DNA of 7,085 nucleotides. Source: Acidimicrobiaceae bacterium. GTDB taxonomy: Bacteria > Actinomycetota > Acidimicrobiia > Acidimicrobiales > Ilumatobacteraceae. Positions within the stretch are counted from its first letter, which is position 1; each line of letters begins with the position of its first letter. Location: the NCBI GenBank assembly GCA_003455715.1, contig DMQJ01000107.1:758-7842 (forward strand). Direction: 5' to 3'. The notes beneath the pieces were generated by a model. It saw only the letters and a list, made by a program, of their open reading frames with translations, was not told the DNA's origin and did not search any database. The translations under genes and the position numbers were made by a program. Below, one piece after another: positions 1-6,555 of the stretch.

Positions 1-643
1 GGCCACCGAGCAGCACTGCCACCTGGTCGGCCACCGAGAGGGCCTCCTGCTGGTCGTGGGTGACCAGCACCGCCGTTGCCTGCTCGGCCCGCAGCACGTC
101 GAACACTTCGTCGCGTACCTGGCTGCGCAACGCCGCGTCGAGCGACGAGAACGGCTCGTCGAGCAGGATGAGCGAGGGGCGCGGGGCCAGCGCCCGGGCG
201 AGCGCTACTCGTTGCTGCTGTCCGCCCGACAGTTGGTGCGGTCGCTTGCGTTCGGCACCACCGAGGCCAACCAATTCGAGCAGTTCGGCAACCCGCGCTG
301 CTGAGGCCGCGCCCCGGGGCAAGCCGAACCCCACGTTGCCTGCAACGTCGAGGTGGGGGAACAGCGCACCCTCCTGAGGCACGATGCCCACCCGGCGCCG
401 CTCGGGCGGCAGCAGCACCCCGTGGGCTGGGTCGGCAACCACGACCCCGCCCACCTGCACGGTGCCGGCATCGGGGCAGTCGAAACCTGCCACCAACCGG
501 AGAAACGTCGTCTTGCCGCAACCCGACGGCCCCAGCACAGCGGTGATGGAACCCTGTGCCACGTCGAGGTCGATGCTGTGCAGCACGGTGAGTGGGCCGA
601 ACGACTTGCGCACCCCACGAGCGGAGAGCGCGAGGTCACTCAT
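1..643 (-). CDS. fbpC: Iron(III) ABC transporter ATP-binding protein, FbpC-like (3' end cut by window edge)
   Basis: This is the cytoplasmic ATPase that energises the importer formed with the two genes upstream on the same strand. The frame is open for 214 codons from ATG 643 to the left edge. All nucleotide-binding-domain motifs are visible in order: Walker A GPSGCGKTT (38-46), Q-loop Gln90 (IVPQEG), signature LSGGQQQR (138-145), Walker B LILLDEP (158-164), D-loop SSLD (166-169) and the switch His196 in VTHD. FbpC/PotA-type ATPases usually have about 350 residues, so the missing part should be the end of the NBD and the C-terminal regulatory domain. The start overlaps the permease stop by 8 nt (ATGAGTGA), there is no clear Shine-Dalgarno, and translational coupling is likely. 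The ATPase family is certain; iron specificity is inferred from the partner genes. The reading frame has no stop inside the window, so a stop-to-stop scan will miss it. Confidence 0.95.
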   Translation of the reverse strand, partial: MSDLALSARGVRKSFGPLTVLHSIDLDVAQGSITAVLGPSGCGKTTFLRLVAGFDCPDAGTVQVGGVVVADPAHGVLLPPERRRVGIVPQEGALFPHLDVAGNVGFGLPRGAASAARVAELLELVGLGGAERKRPHQLSGGQQQRVALARALAPRPSLILLDEPFSSLDAALRSQVRDEVFDVLRAEQATAVLVTHDQQEALSVADQVAVLLGG

Positions 644-2204
644 CGGACAGCACCGGGGTGGCGTGGTGTGCGGCTCGCTGGCGAATGCCCAGCAGGGCGG
701 TGGGAACGGCGGCGAAGGCCACGAGGGCAAGAGCATACGGCCCGGCGTTGGCGTAGTCGCTGACGGCCGTGTACTTCCACAGTTGGGTGGCGAGCGTGTC
801 GGTGCCCGTGGGATGCAACACGAGGGTGACCGGCAGCTCCTTCATGGTGGCCAACAGCACCATCGCCGCTCCGGCCCCGATGCCGGGGAGTGCGAGCGGC
901 CCGGTGACCCGGCGCAGCACCCGCATCGGCCCTGAGCCGAGCGAGCGTGCGACCTCCTCCATGCGTGGCGACGATTGCTCCACCGACGCACGCACCGAAC
1001 CGACGGCGAGCGGCAGGAACAGCACGACGTAGCCGAGCACCAGGAGCGGCCACTCCAGGTAGACGGGCCGCAGCAACTTCACGCCCACGAACACCAGCGA
1101 GATGGCCACGACGATGCCCGGCAGTGCATGAGCGACGTAGGTGGACCGTTCGAGTGCCGCAGGGACGGGCCCCTTGTGGCGAGCGGCGAGCACCCCCACC
1201 GGAAACGCCAGCAGCGTGGCGGCCACCGCTGCCAGCGCGGCATAGGTGAGCGTGCTACGCAGCGAGGCGCCGACATCGGCGAGGTCGACGTCGGTGGAGG
1301 CGTACGACGTGAGCCACACCCCGATGCGCCAGAGCGGGAACACCAACGCTGGCAGCAGCACTGCTGCGCTGAACAACCATGCCAACGGGGTCGCTCGCCC
1401 GAGTGGAACCGGGGTGTGCGGCCGAGCGGTGCCAGCACCCACTCGGGCGGTGGTGGCCCGGCCGCGTGCCCGAGCTTCGGCAAGCACCAGCACCAGCGCG
1501 AGAGCGACGAGCACGGTGGCGAGGATGGCGGCCCGGGCAGGGTTGAACCCGGCTCGGTAGGCGCCGTAGATGACCCAGGTGAAGGCCTCGTAGCGCATGG
1601 CAGCGACCGCCCCGAAGTCGCTGAGCACGTAGAGCGCCACGAGCAACGCGCCGGCAGCAATGGATGGGCGGATCTGGCGCACGGTGAGCCCCACAGCCAC
1701 CCGCCACCGCGTGCGGCCAAGCGAGCGGGCCACATCGTCGAGCGCCGGGTCGAGGTGCCGAAGCGCCGCTGCGGCCGGCAGCATCACGTACGGAAACGAC
1801 ACCAGGGTGAGCACCAGCACAGCGCCGGTGAAGCCGGCCAGTTCGCGGTCCCACGAGATCCAGGCGAAGGCCGACAGGTACGACGGGATAGCCAGCGGCA
1901 ACGTGAATGCCACCCGCAGCAGACGCCGACCAGGCAGGTCGCTGCGCTCCACCAACCACGCGGCCGTCACCCCGATGAGCACACACAACACCGTGACCAC
2001 CGCAGTGAGCAACACGCTGCGCCACACCAGTTGGGCGGTGCGGTCGCGCCACAGTTCGTCGACCACTTCGCTCCAGCCGCGGCTCAGCGACCGATCGGCC
2101 AGGTACCAGATGGGAGCAAGGGCGATGAGCGCGGCAACGGCCGCCGGCAGCACGAGGCTGGCCGGCGGCCGTGTACGAACCGCGGTGCGGGGAAACCCGA
2201 TCAC
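636..2204 (-). CDS. fbpB: Iron(III) ABC transporter permease, fused two-domain FbpB-like
   Basis: This inner-membrane channel of the importer has 522 residues from a GTG start, a normal size for FbpB-type proteins in which two permease domains are fused. About twelve hydrophobic segments can be seen, six per half (roughly 16-36, 61-84, 95-113, 126-147, 182-204, 224-242, then 274-294, 315-341, 355-376, 385-404, 440-460, 487-507). Each half has an EAA-type coupling loop that docks on the ATPase: DDVARSLGRTRWR at 156-168 and EEVARSLGSGPMR at 416-428. The near-identical VARSLG cores show the internal duplication. I chose GTG 2204 because it overlaps the binding-protein stop as GTGA (4 nt), and the hydrophobic N-terminus follows directly. 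The frame stays open upstream to 2660, but that part is Arg/Gly-rich and antiparallel in character to a membrane protein. It is simply an out-of-frame reading of the binding-protein gene. Confidence 0.93.
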   Translation of the reverse strand: MIGFPRTAVRTRPPASLVLPAAVAALIALAPIWYLADRSLSRGWSEVVDELWRDRTAQLVWRSVLLTAVVTVLCVLIGVTAAWLVERSDLPGRRLLRVAFTLPLAIPSYLSAFAWISWDRELAGFTGAVLVLTLVSFPYVMLPAAAALRHLDPALDDVARSLGRTRWRVAVGLTVRQIRPSIAAGALLVALYVLSDFGAVAAMRYEAFTWVIYGAYRAGFNPARAAILATVLVALALVLVLAEARARGRATTARVGAGTARPHTPVPLGRATPLAWLFSAAVLLPALVFPLWRIGVWLTSYASTDVDLADVGASLRSTLTYAALAAVAATLLAFPVGVLAARHKGPVPAALERSTYVAHALPGIVVAISLVFVGVKLLRPVYLEWPLLVLGYVVLFLPLAVGSVRASVEQSSPRMEEVARSLGSGPMRVLRRVTGPLALPGIGAGAAMVLLATMKELPVTLVLHPTGTDTLATQLWKYTAVSDYANAGPYALALVAFAAVPTALLGIRQRAAHHATPVLSDE

Positions 2205-3283
2205 AGGGTGAGCAAGCCTACTTCCGCCAGCATTTCCTGCGTCTCGGCGAGCGAGTCGAGTTCGGTGAGGTCGAGCGCCGGCGGGGCCAGGTCGGCCAAT
2301 GCGGGCAGGTCGGCCTGCGGGGAGACGCCTTCGCGCAGCGGGTACTCGTAGGTGTTGTTGGCGAAGTACGTCTGGCCCTCTTCGCTCAGCAGGAACTCCA
2401 CGAGCGCCAGTGCCGCAGCCTGGTTGTCGCTGCTTGCCAGCACACCCACGCCGGCCACGTTCACCAAGCCACCCGGGTCGCCGGCGGCCATGAACTGGTT
2501 GACGGCAACGACCGCATCCTGGCCCTCGGCAGCGATGAGTTCGTACAGGTAGTAGTGGTTCACCAGGCCCAACGCCACTTCGCCGGCGTTGACGGCGTCG
2601 CGCACGGCGCCGTTCTTCTCGTAGGCCACCGGTTCGTTGGCGGCGAAACCCTCCAACCACTCACGGGCACCGTCGTCGCCGCGCAGCACACGCAGGCCGG
2701 TGACGAAGGCCTGCCACGAGGCGTTGGTGGGGGCGAAACCGATCTTGCCCTTCCACTGCGGGTCGAGCAGTTCGTCGATGGTGGTGGGTGCGTCGGGAAC
2801 GAGCTCAGGGTTCACCACCAGCACGCGGACTCGGCCGCTGGTGCCCACCCACATGCCGGCGTCGGATTCGTAGGCGGCAGGGACGATCTCGAGCAGTTCG
2901 CTGGGGAGGGCGGTGAAGAGGCCCGCATTCTCGACAGCGCCAAGCGCACCGGCGTCTTGCGAGAAGAACACGTCGGCAGGGGACGCGTCGCCTTCGGTGA
3001 GCAGCTGGGCGGCGAGCTCGCCGCTGTCGCCGCCGCGGAACTCCACCTCGATACCGGTGGCAGCGGTGAACTGCTCGAGCAGTGGCATCACCAGCTCTTC
3101 GCTGCGGCCGCTGTACACGGTGATCGAGCCGCTCGCAGCTGCCGTGCTGTCGGGTGCCGCGCCGCTGGTGCCAGGGGCCTCGGTGGTGGAACTGGACTCG
3201 TCGTCGCCGCACGCTGCGGCGACGAGGGTGAGGCCGGAGACAGCAACAATGGCGACCGTCCGGCGCAAGGTGTGGGTACGCAT
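2201..3283 (-). CDS. fbpA: Iron(III) ABC transporter substrate-binding lipoprotein, FbpA-like
   Basis: This secreted, lipid-anchored receptor has 360 residues. It opens with a signal peptide: Arg-rich residues 1-8, a hydrophobic core 9-24, and lipobox AAAC with the lipidated Cys25. A Ser/Thr/Ala-rich linker follows to about residue 52. The mature fold begins with ITVYSGRSEE (54-63), the standard opening of FbpA/AfuA-type ferric-binding proteins. The adjacent tyrosines 244-245 in NHYYLY match the Tyr pair that coordinates Fe(III) in FbpA, and EYP at 313-315 is also typical. Other binding proteins of this cluster, such as phosphonate or sugar-phosphate receptors, lack that Tyr pair, so iron is the best guess. 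I chose ATG 3283 because the signal peptide starts there and a promoter places the transcript start at that codon. An in-frame ATG at 3418 would add 45 charged residues ahead of the signal peptide. The gene is first in the operon. Confidence 0.93.
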   Translation of the reverse strand: MRTHTLRRTVAIVAVSGLTLVAAACGDDESSSTTEAPGTSGAAPDSTAAASGSITVYSGRSEELVMPLLEQFTAATGIEVEFRGGDSGELAAQLLTEGDASPADVFFSQDAGALGAVENAGLFTALPSELLEIVPAAYESDAGMWVGTSGRVRVLVVNPELVPDAPTTIDELLDPQWKGKIGFAPTNASWQAFVTGLRVLRGDDGAREWLEGFAANEPVAYEKNGAVRDAVNAGEVALGLVNHYYLYELIAAEGQDAVVAVNQFMAAGDPGGLVNVAGVGVLASSDNQAAALALVEFLLSEEGQTYFANNTYEYPLREGVSPQADLPALADLAPPALDLTELDSLAETQEMLAEVGLLTL

Positions 3284-3321
3284 GACCGCAGACAGTAGAG
3301 AACCCCACCGCCTCAAGTCAA
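3284..3321 (-). promoter_or_regulatory. Promoter of the iron importer operon, leaderless or nearly so
   Basis: On the minus strand TTGACT (3321-3316) and TACTGT (3297-3292) are separated by 18 nt. The first matches the sigma-70 -35 consensus at five of six positions and the second fits the actinobacterial TANNNT -10 pattern. Only 8 nt lie between the -10 box and the ATG at 3283, so transcription should begin at the ATG or about 2 nt before it. In agreement, no Shine-Dalgarno sequence precedes this ATG. The match is read directly from sequence; activity is inferred. Confidence 0.65.
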
Positions 3322-3331
3322 GTATGCCTAA
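3313..3331 (-). promoter_or_regulatory. Possible DtxR/IdeR-family operator over the -35 box (weak)
   Basis: The minus strand reads TTAGGCATACTTGACTTGA. The 19-bp iron box known from DtxR/IdeR (TTAGGTTAGGCTAACCTAA) matches at 10-11 positions. The left half TTAGG is exact, while the right half is degenerate and the dyad is poor. It covers the -35 hexamer of the iron importer, exactly where an iron-dependent repressor would act. The location makes it plausible; the sequence match alone would not. Confidence 0.3.
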
Positions 3332-3408
3332 CAAGCACTCGGCGGGGCGCGTGCCTCTCGGTCGCAGCCAGCGGCGACGTACCTGCCAACCTGGGGCTTT
3401 CCAATCGT

Positions 3409-3415
3409 GAGGGGG
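3409..3415 (+). promoter_or_regulatory. Ribosome binding site of the SDR gene
   Basis: GAGGGGG lies 8 nt before ATG 3424 and fixes that start. This gene therefore has a conventional leader, unlike its divergent neighbour. I see no convincing -10/-35 pair for it in 3284-3408. Confidence 0.7.
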
Positions 3416-3423
3416 CACCTGAG

Positions 3424-4404
3424 ATGCAGTCGTTCGTGGGAAAGATCGCAGTGGTCACTGGTGGCGGTACCGGAATGGGCCGTGAGTTGGTGCGCCAGTT
3501 GGCCGCCGACAGCTGCCATGTCGCGATGTGCGACGTGTCGGCCGACGACATGGCCGAGACGCTTGCGCTGGCGCTCGCCGACGCGCCCGACGGCACGAAG
3601 GTCACTGCGCACCTCGCCGATGTGAGCGACGAAGCCCAAGTGGAGGCGTTCCGCGACGGCGTCGTGGCCGAGCACTGCGCCGGGCAGACCAGCGCACACA
3701 TCAACCTGCTGTTCAACAACGCCGGCATCGGTGGCGGCGGCAGTTTCGTGGCCGACCCTCGCCCGCAGTGGGAGAAGACGTTCAACGTCTGCTGGGGTGG
3801 TGTGTACCTCATGTCGCGGGCGTTCATGCCGCTGTTGGTGGCCAGCGACGAAGGCCACATCGTCAACACCAGCAGCGTCAACGGATTCTGGGCGTCGCTC
3901 GGGCCAACCGTCTCTCACACCGCGTACAGCGCGGCCAAGTTCGCAGTGAAGGGTTTCACCGAGGCACTCATCACCGACCTGCGGGTCAACGCGCCCCACG
4001 TGAAAGCCTCCGTGGTGATGCCCGGCCACATCGGCACCAGCATTGCCATCAACTCGGCCAAGGCCCATGGCCGCGACCCGAAGGAGCTCACCGCCGACCA
4101 GTTGCAGGAGGTTCGGGCGCGGCTGGCGCGCCAGGGCATGGACGTGATTGGTGCCAGCGACGACGACCTGCGTGTCGGCATGCAAATGCAGGCAGAGATG
4201 TTCCGCGATTCGGCGCCCATGACTGCGGCCCAAGCGGCGACCGTCATCCTCGATGGGGTGCGCGCCGAACGTTGGCGAATCCTCGTGGGCGACGACGCCG
4301 CCAAGCTCGATGCGCTGGTGAGGCAGATCCCCGAGGAGGCCTACGAGCTGTCGTTCCAGGACCGCTTGCGTGAGGGAAACGTCTTCGACTTCACCCGCGA
4401 GTGA
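3424..4404 (+). CDS. Short-chain dehydrogenase/reductase (SDR), classical type with C-terminal extension
   Basis: This is a soluble NAD(P)-dependent oxidoreductase of 326 residues. The Rossmann fold opens with TGGGTGMG (12-19, pattern TGxxxGxG). Asp37 at the end of the second strand (MCDVS) favours NAD(H) over NADP(H). NNAG sits at 98-101, and the catalytic set is Ser151 (NTSS), Tyr168 and Lys172 (YSAAK), followed by the MPGHIGT loop at 199-205. Classical SDRs have about 250 residues. Here about 60-70 extra residues follow the core, with a region rich in Met and acid residues (about 240-265) and the segment RAERWRILVGDDAAKLD (280-296). I recall such tails ('wRILVG..A...D') in many actinobacterial SDRs of unknown substrate. 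The substrate cannot be told from sequence. It is divergent from the iron operon and there is no sign that it belongs to that pathway. Confidence 0.93.
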   Translation: MQSFVGKIAVVTGGGTGMGRELVRQLAADSCHVAMCDVSADDMAETLALALADAPDGTKVTAHLADVSDEAQVEAFRDGVVAEHCAGQTSAHINLLFNNAGIGGGGSFVADPRPQWEKTFNVCWGGVYLMSRAFMPLLVASDEGHIVNTSSVNGFWASLGPTVSHTAYSAAKFAVKGFTEALITDLRVNAPHVKASVVMPGHIGTSIAINSAKAHGRDPKELTADQLQEVRARLARQGMDVIGASDDDLRVGMQMQAEMFRDSAPMTAAQAATVILDGVRAERWRILVGDDAAKLDALVRQIPEEAYELSFQDRLREGNVFDFTRE

Positions 4405-4506
4405 CGCTGGCCGCAAGTGGGTTTGTGATGGGACCTAGGCCCGTGGTGGCTCATCGCTCCAGCGCCGTACGGTGACGTTGCGGGGCCGCCGAGGGGGCGG
4501 CCAGCG
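4405..4506 (+). repeat. Nested inverted repeats in the SDR / small-gene spacer
   Basis: CGCTGGCCGC (4405-4414), directly after the SDR stop, is the exact reverse complement of GCGGCCAGCG (4497-4506), which ends where the next gene's ribosome binding site begins. Inside lies a second perfect stem, GGCCGCC (4484-4490) and GGCGGCC (4496-4502), with a 5-nt loop. The right arms overlap, so the two stems exclude each other in RNA. No U-run follows, so neither is a standard intrinsic terminator. The remaining spacer holds no ORF or clear promoter. Confidence 0.55.
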
Positions 4507-4512
4507 GAAAGG
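4506..4512 (+). promoter_or_regulatory. Ribosome binding site of the small gene
   Basis: GGAAAGG lies 9 nt before ATG 4522 and supports that start. The right arm of the outer inverted repeat ends at its first base, so pairing could influence access to it. Confidence 0.65.
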
Positions 4513-4521
4513 CGACCGCTC

Positions 4522-4908
4522 ATGTCGTACCAGCACGCGATCGTGTGGATCGACCACCAGCACGCCACGGTCATCGATTTCTCCGTCGACGATCAGCACG
4601 TGCAACTCGTCGAGCGCGAGGGTGGCCCGGTAAAGGTTCATCGCAAGTCGGGCATTCCCGGGCCGGGCAAAGCCGGCGACGACCCAAAGTTCCACGACGC
4701 GGTCGTGGAAGCAGTGGGGAACGCACGCGAGGTGTTGGTGGTCGGACCGGGCAACGCGAAGCTGGCGTTCCGTAAGGACCTCGACCATCGCCACGCGGCC
4801 GTGGCCAAGCGTGTCGTGGGCGTCGAGTCGGCCGATCACCCCTCCAACGGTCAGCTGTTGGCGTTCGCCAAGCAGTACTTCAAGAAGTACGACGCGCTCC
4901 AGGGCTAG
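4522..4908 (+). CDS. Small 'translational machinery protein'-type protein (eRF1/L7Ae-like by inference)
   Basis: This soluble protein has 128 residues with no signal peptide or membrane segment. I recognise the pattern from a family usually named 'translational machinery protein'. It opens with HAIVWIDHQHATVIDF (5-20), a beta hairpin with a conserved W-D-H. A His/Gly/Pro-rich linker covers about 40-53, followed by FHDAVVEAV (57-65), VLVVGPGNAK (71-80), and a C-terminal block VGVESADHPSNGQLLAF (99-115) ending in KQYFKK. The VGPGNAK loop plus the 'DHP..GQLLAFA..YF' end resemble the third domain of archaeal/eukaryotic release factor 1, which has an L7Ae-like fold. No catalytic GGQ motif is present, so peptide-release activity is not expected. 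The biochemical role is unknown. The upstream SDR is co-directional 117 nt away, and I do not infer an operon with confidence. Confidence 0.85.
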   Translation: MSYQHAIVWIDHQHATVIDFSVDDQHVQLVEREGGPVKVHRKSGIPGPGKAGDDPKFHDAVVEAVGNAREVLVVGPGNAKLAFRKDLDHRHAAVAKRVVGVESADHPSNGQLLAFAKQYFKKYDALQG

Positions 4909-6527
4909 CTCGCCCGATACGCGACCCGCCCATTCACGACCGTGTGGGTGACCGCGGCGTCGAGCAAGGCCTCGGGGCCAGCCTCGAAGGGGTCGCCGTC
5001 GAGGATGCACAGGTCGGCGGTCAGCCCGACGCGGAGCATGCCCCGGCGGCGCTCTTCGAAGCTCGCCCACGCTGCGTCGCGAGTGCCATGCACCACGGCG
5101 GCCTCCATCGGCAACGCCCAGTCGGGGCGCAGCGGGCGCGCGGACGGCACGTGGGGTGAGCGCCGAGTGGCGGCGATGTACATGTTGAGCAGCGCCCGAT
5201 AATCGGCCGTGGGTGTGTCGGTGCCGAAGGCCAGTGTGGTGCCGTGTGCCAGGTACTCCGGCCAGGCGAACCCGCGCTGCGCGCGTTCGGGGCCGAGCAA
5301 CTCCTCCCAGTTGTCGAGGTAGGCCGGATCGCAGTGCACGGGCTGCATGGACGCTGTCACCCCGAGCGGCGCGAGCCGGGCGACATCGGCCGTGTCGACG
5401 TACTCCAGGTGCTCGATGCGATGGCGGCGCTCTCGGGTGTCGCCTCGAGCGGCCCGCCGTGCCGCGGCCACTTCGAACACGTCGAGCACGGTGCGCACGG
5501 CGAGGTCGCCGATGGCGTGCGCCGCGATCTGGAGGCCCGCTTCGTCGGCGGCGAGCACCACCGGTTCCAGTGCGTCACGCGGCCACACCATCTCGCCGGG
5601 CTCGCCGTTGGTGAAGGGCTGGCACATGCCGGCGGTACACCCGTCGATGGTGCCATCGGTAATGAGCTTGATGCCTGCCACGCGCACCCGGCCAGAGGAG
5701 TGGGCAGCAGCCAACTCTGCGGCCTGCGTCACTTGCTCCAGTTCGGTTGCCAGTTCGCCGGTGCGGTTGATGAGCCAGTGCGCCACCACCGTGAACGGAA
5801 GCCGGCCCGCCGAATCTGCGCGCAGCAGGGCCTGCAGCGATGGGGTGTCGAGCGCCATGTCGACAGCGGCGGTGGTGCCACCGGCAAGGTAGGCGGCGAT
5901 GGCCGCCTGGAGTGCAGCGTCGTTGTCGGCGGACGTTGTCCGGTTCATCACCGGCCATGCGATGTGGTAGCCAGCGTTCTCCAGGAGCAGGCCGGTGGCA
6001 TGCCCGGCCGCATCGCGGACGATTCGCCCGCCGATCGGATCGGGTGTGTCGTCGGTGATGCCCAACTCGGCAAGCGCCGCAGTGTTGACCCACACCGAGT
6101 GCAGGTCGCTGGCATCGAGGTACACCGGTCGGTCGGCCACCACGGCGTCGAGGTGGTGGCGTGTCGGGGTGCTGCCGGGAACCGCACTGAACGTCCAGCC
6201 CACGCCGAGCACACGAGGCGCATCAGAGTTGGCGGCCAGCCACCGGCTGATCTCGTGGTGGATCTGCTGCAGGTCGGTGCACGGCCGCAACGACGCGCGC
6301 CGGAGGGCATGACCATGCGACAGCACGTGCGCGTGCGCGTCGATGAATCCAGGCAGCACCACCCCGGCGGCCTCGATCGCCTCGGCGGCGTCGGCTGCCA
6401 CCGCACGGGCCTGTTCGAGCGTGCCGACGTAGGTGATGACACCATCCCGGGCCACGAGGGCCTCCGCCCAAGGCGCATCCGGATCGGCAGTGAACACACG
6501 CCCTTCGACGACCATGTCATGGCTCAT
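4905..6527 (-). CDS. Amidohydrolase family 3 protein, YtcJ-like
   Basis: This is a metal-dependent hydrolase of the amidohydrolase superfamily (TIM-barrel plus small beta domain), 540 residues, the usual size for the YtcJ / N-substituted formamide deformylase group. The expected metal and catalytic sites are all present: HxH at His65/His67 (PGFIDAHAH), the Lys287 region (GIKLITDGT), His337 (AAHAIGD), His372 (RIEHLEY) and Asp436 (FGTDTP). The beta domain is formed by the N-terminus (VVEGRVFTADP) and the C-terminus (GLTADLCILDGDPF ... VVNGRVAY). There is no signal peptide, so it acts in the cytoplasm. The substrate (an amide, formamide or cyclic amide) is not predictable. Start: ATG 6527 fits a -10 box exactly 6 nt upstream. 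Met5 (ATG 6515) is an alternative, because its surrounding sequence mirrors that of the ligase start. Confidence 0.93.
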   Translation of the reverse strand: MSHDMVVEGRVFTADPDAPWAEALVARDGVITYVGTLEQARAVAADAAEAIEAAGVVLPGFIDAHAHVLSHGHALRRASLRPCTDLQQIHHEISRWLAANSDAPRVLGVGWTFSAVPGSTPTRHHLDAVVADRPVYLDASDLHSVWVNTAALAELGITDDTPDPIGGRIVRDAAGHATGLLLENAGYHIAWPVMNRTTSADNDAALQAAIAAYLAGGTTAAVDMALDTPSLQALLRADSAGRLPFTVVAHWLINRTGELATELEQVTQAAELAAAHSSGRVRVAGIKLITDGTIDGCTAGMCQPFTNGEPGEMVWPRDALEPVVLAADEAGLQIAAHAIGDLAVRTVLDVFEVAAARRAARGDTRERRHRIEHLEYVDTADVARLAPLGVTASMQPVHCDPAYLDNWEELLGPERAQRGFAWPEYLAHGTTLAFGTDTPTADYRALLNMYIAATRRSPHVPSARPLRPDWALPMEAAVVHGTRDAAWASFEERRRGMLRVGLTADLCILDGDPFEAGPEALLDAAVTHTVVNGRVAYRAS

Positions 6528-6539
6528 GGTCGGAGGGTA
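6528..6539 (-). promoter_or_regulatory. -10 element of a leaderless amidohydrolase promoter
   Basis: On the minus strand TACCCT (6539-6534, pattern TANNNT) is followed by exactly 6 nt and then ATG 6527, so +1 would be the A of the start codon. No Shine-Dalgarno is present and no clear -35 box is seen inside the ligase gene. Confidence 0.5.
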
Positions 6540-6543
6540 GCCG

Positions 6544-6555
6544 TACAGTCATGAC
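6544..6555 (+). promoter_or_regulatory. -10 element of a leaderless ligase promoter
   Basis: TACAGT (6544-6549, pattern TANNNT) is followed by exactly 6 nt and then ATG 6556, again placing +1 on the start codon. GGAGGG at 6532-6537 is 18 nt away, too far to serve as a ribosome binding site. No clear -35 box is seen. Confidence 0.5.

Noticed and set aside
975..2351. A 458-codon open frame on the plus strand, antisense to the permease
   Set aside because: It is rich in Gly, Arg, His and Gln with no recognisable domain, typical of the reverse frame of GC-rich coding DNA. The permease on the other strand has clear membrane segments and EAA loops.
2205..2660. N-terminal extension of the permease frame up to 2660
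   Set aside because: The translated stretch is Arg/Gly-rich and overlaps the binding-protein gene in another frame. The GTGA overlap at 2204-2201 is the natural start.
2171..3298. A 375-codon open frame on the plus strand, antisense to the binding protein
   Set aside because: The Gly/Val/Gln-rich product has no domain. The minus strand encodes a lipoprotein with lipobox and iron-binding tyrosines.
3284..3418. N-terminal extension of the binding protein to an ATG at 3418
   Set aside because: It would put 45 charged residues before a perfect lipoprotein signal peptide and would run through the promoter.
3328..4416. A 362-codon minus-strand frame opposite the SDR
   Set aside because: It is a shadow of the SDR gene, which has cofactor and catalytic motifs and a good ribosome binding site.
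4484..4502. Intrinsic terminator after the SDR gene
   Set aside because: The hairpin is strong but is followed by the ribosome binding site GGAAAGG, not a T-run, so it is listed only as a structure.
5244..6554. A 436-codon open frame on the plus strand, antisense to the amidohydrolase
   Set aside because: It has low-complexity composition and no family features. The opposite strand encodes a complete amidohydrolase with all metal ligands.
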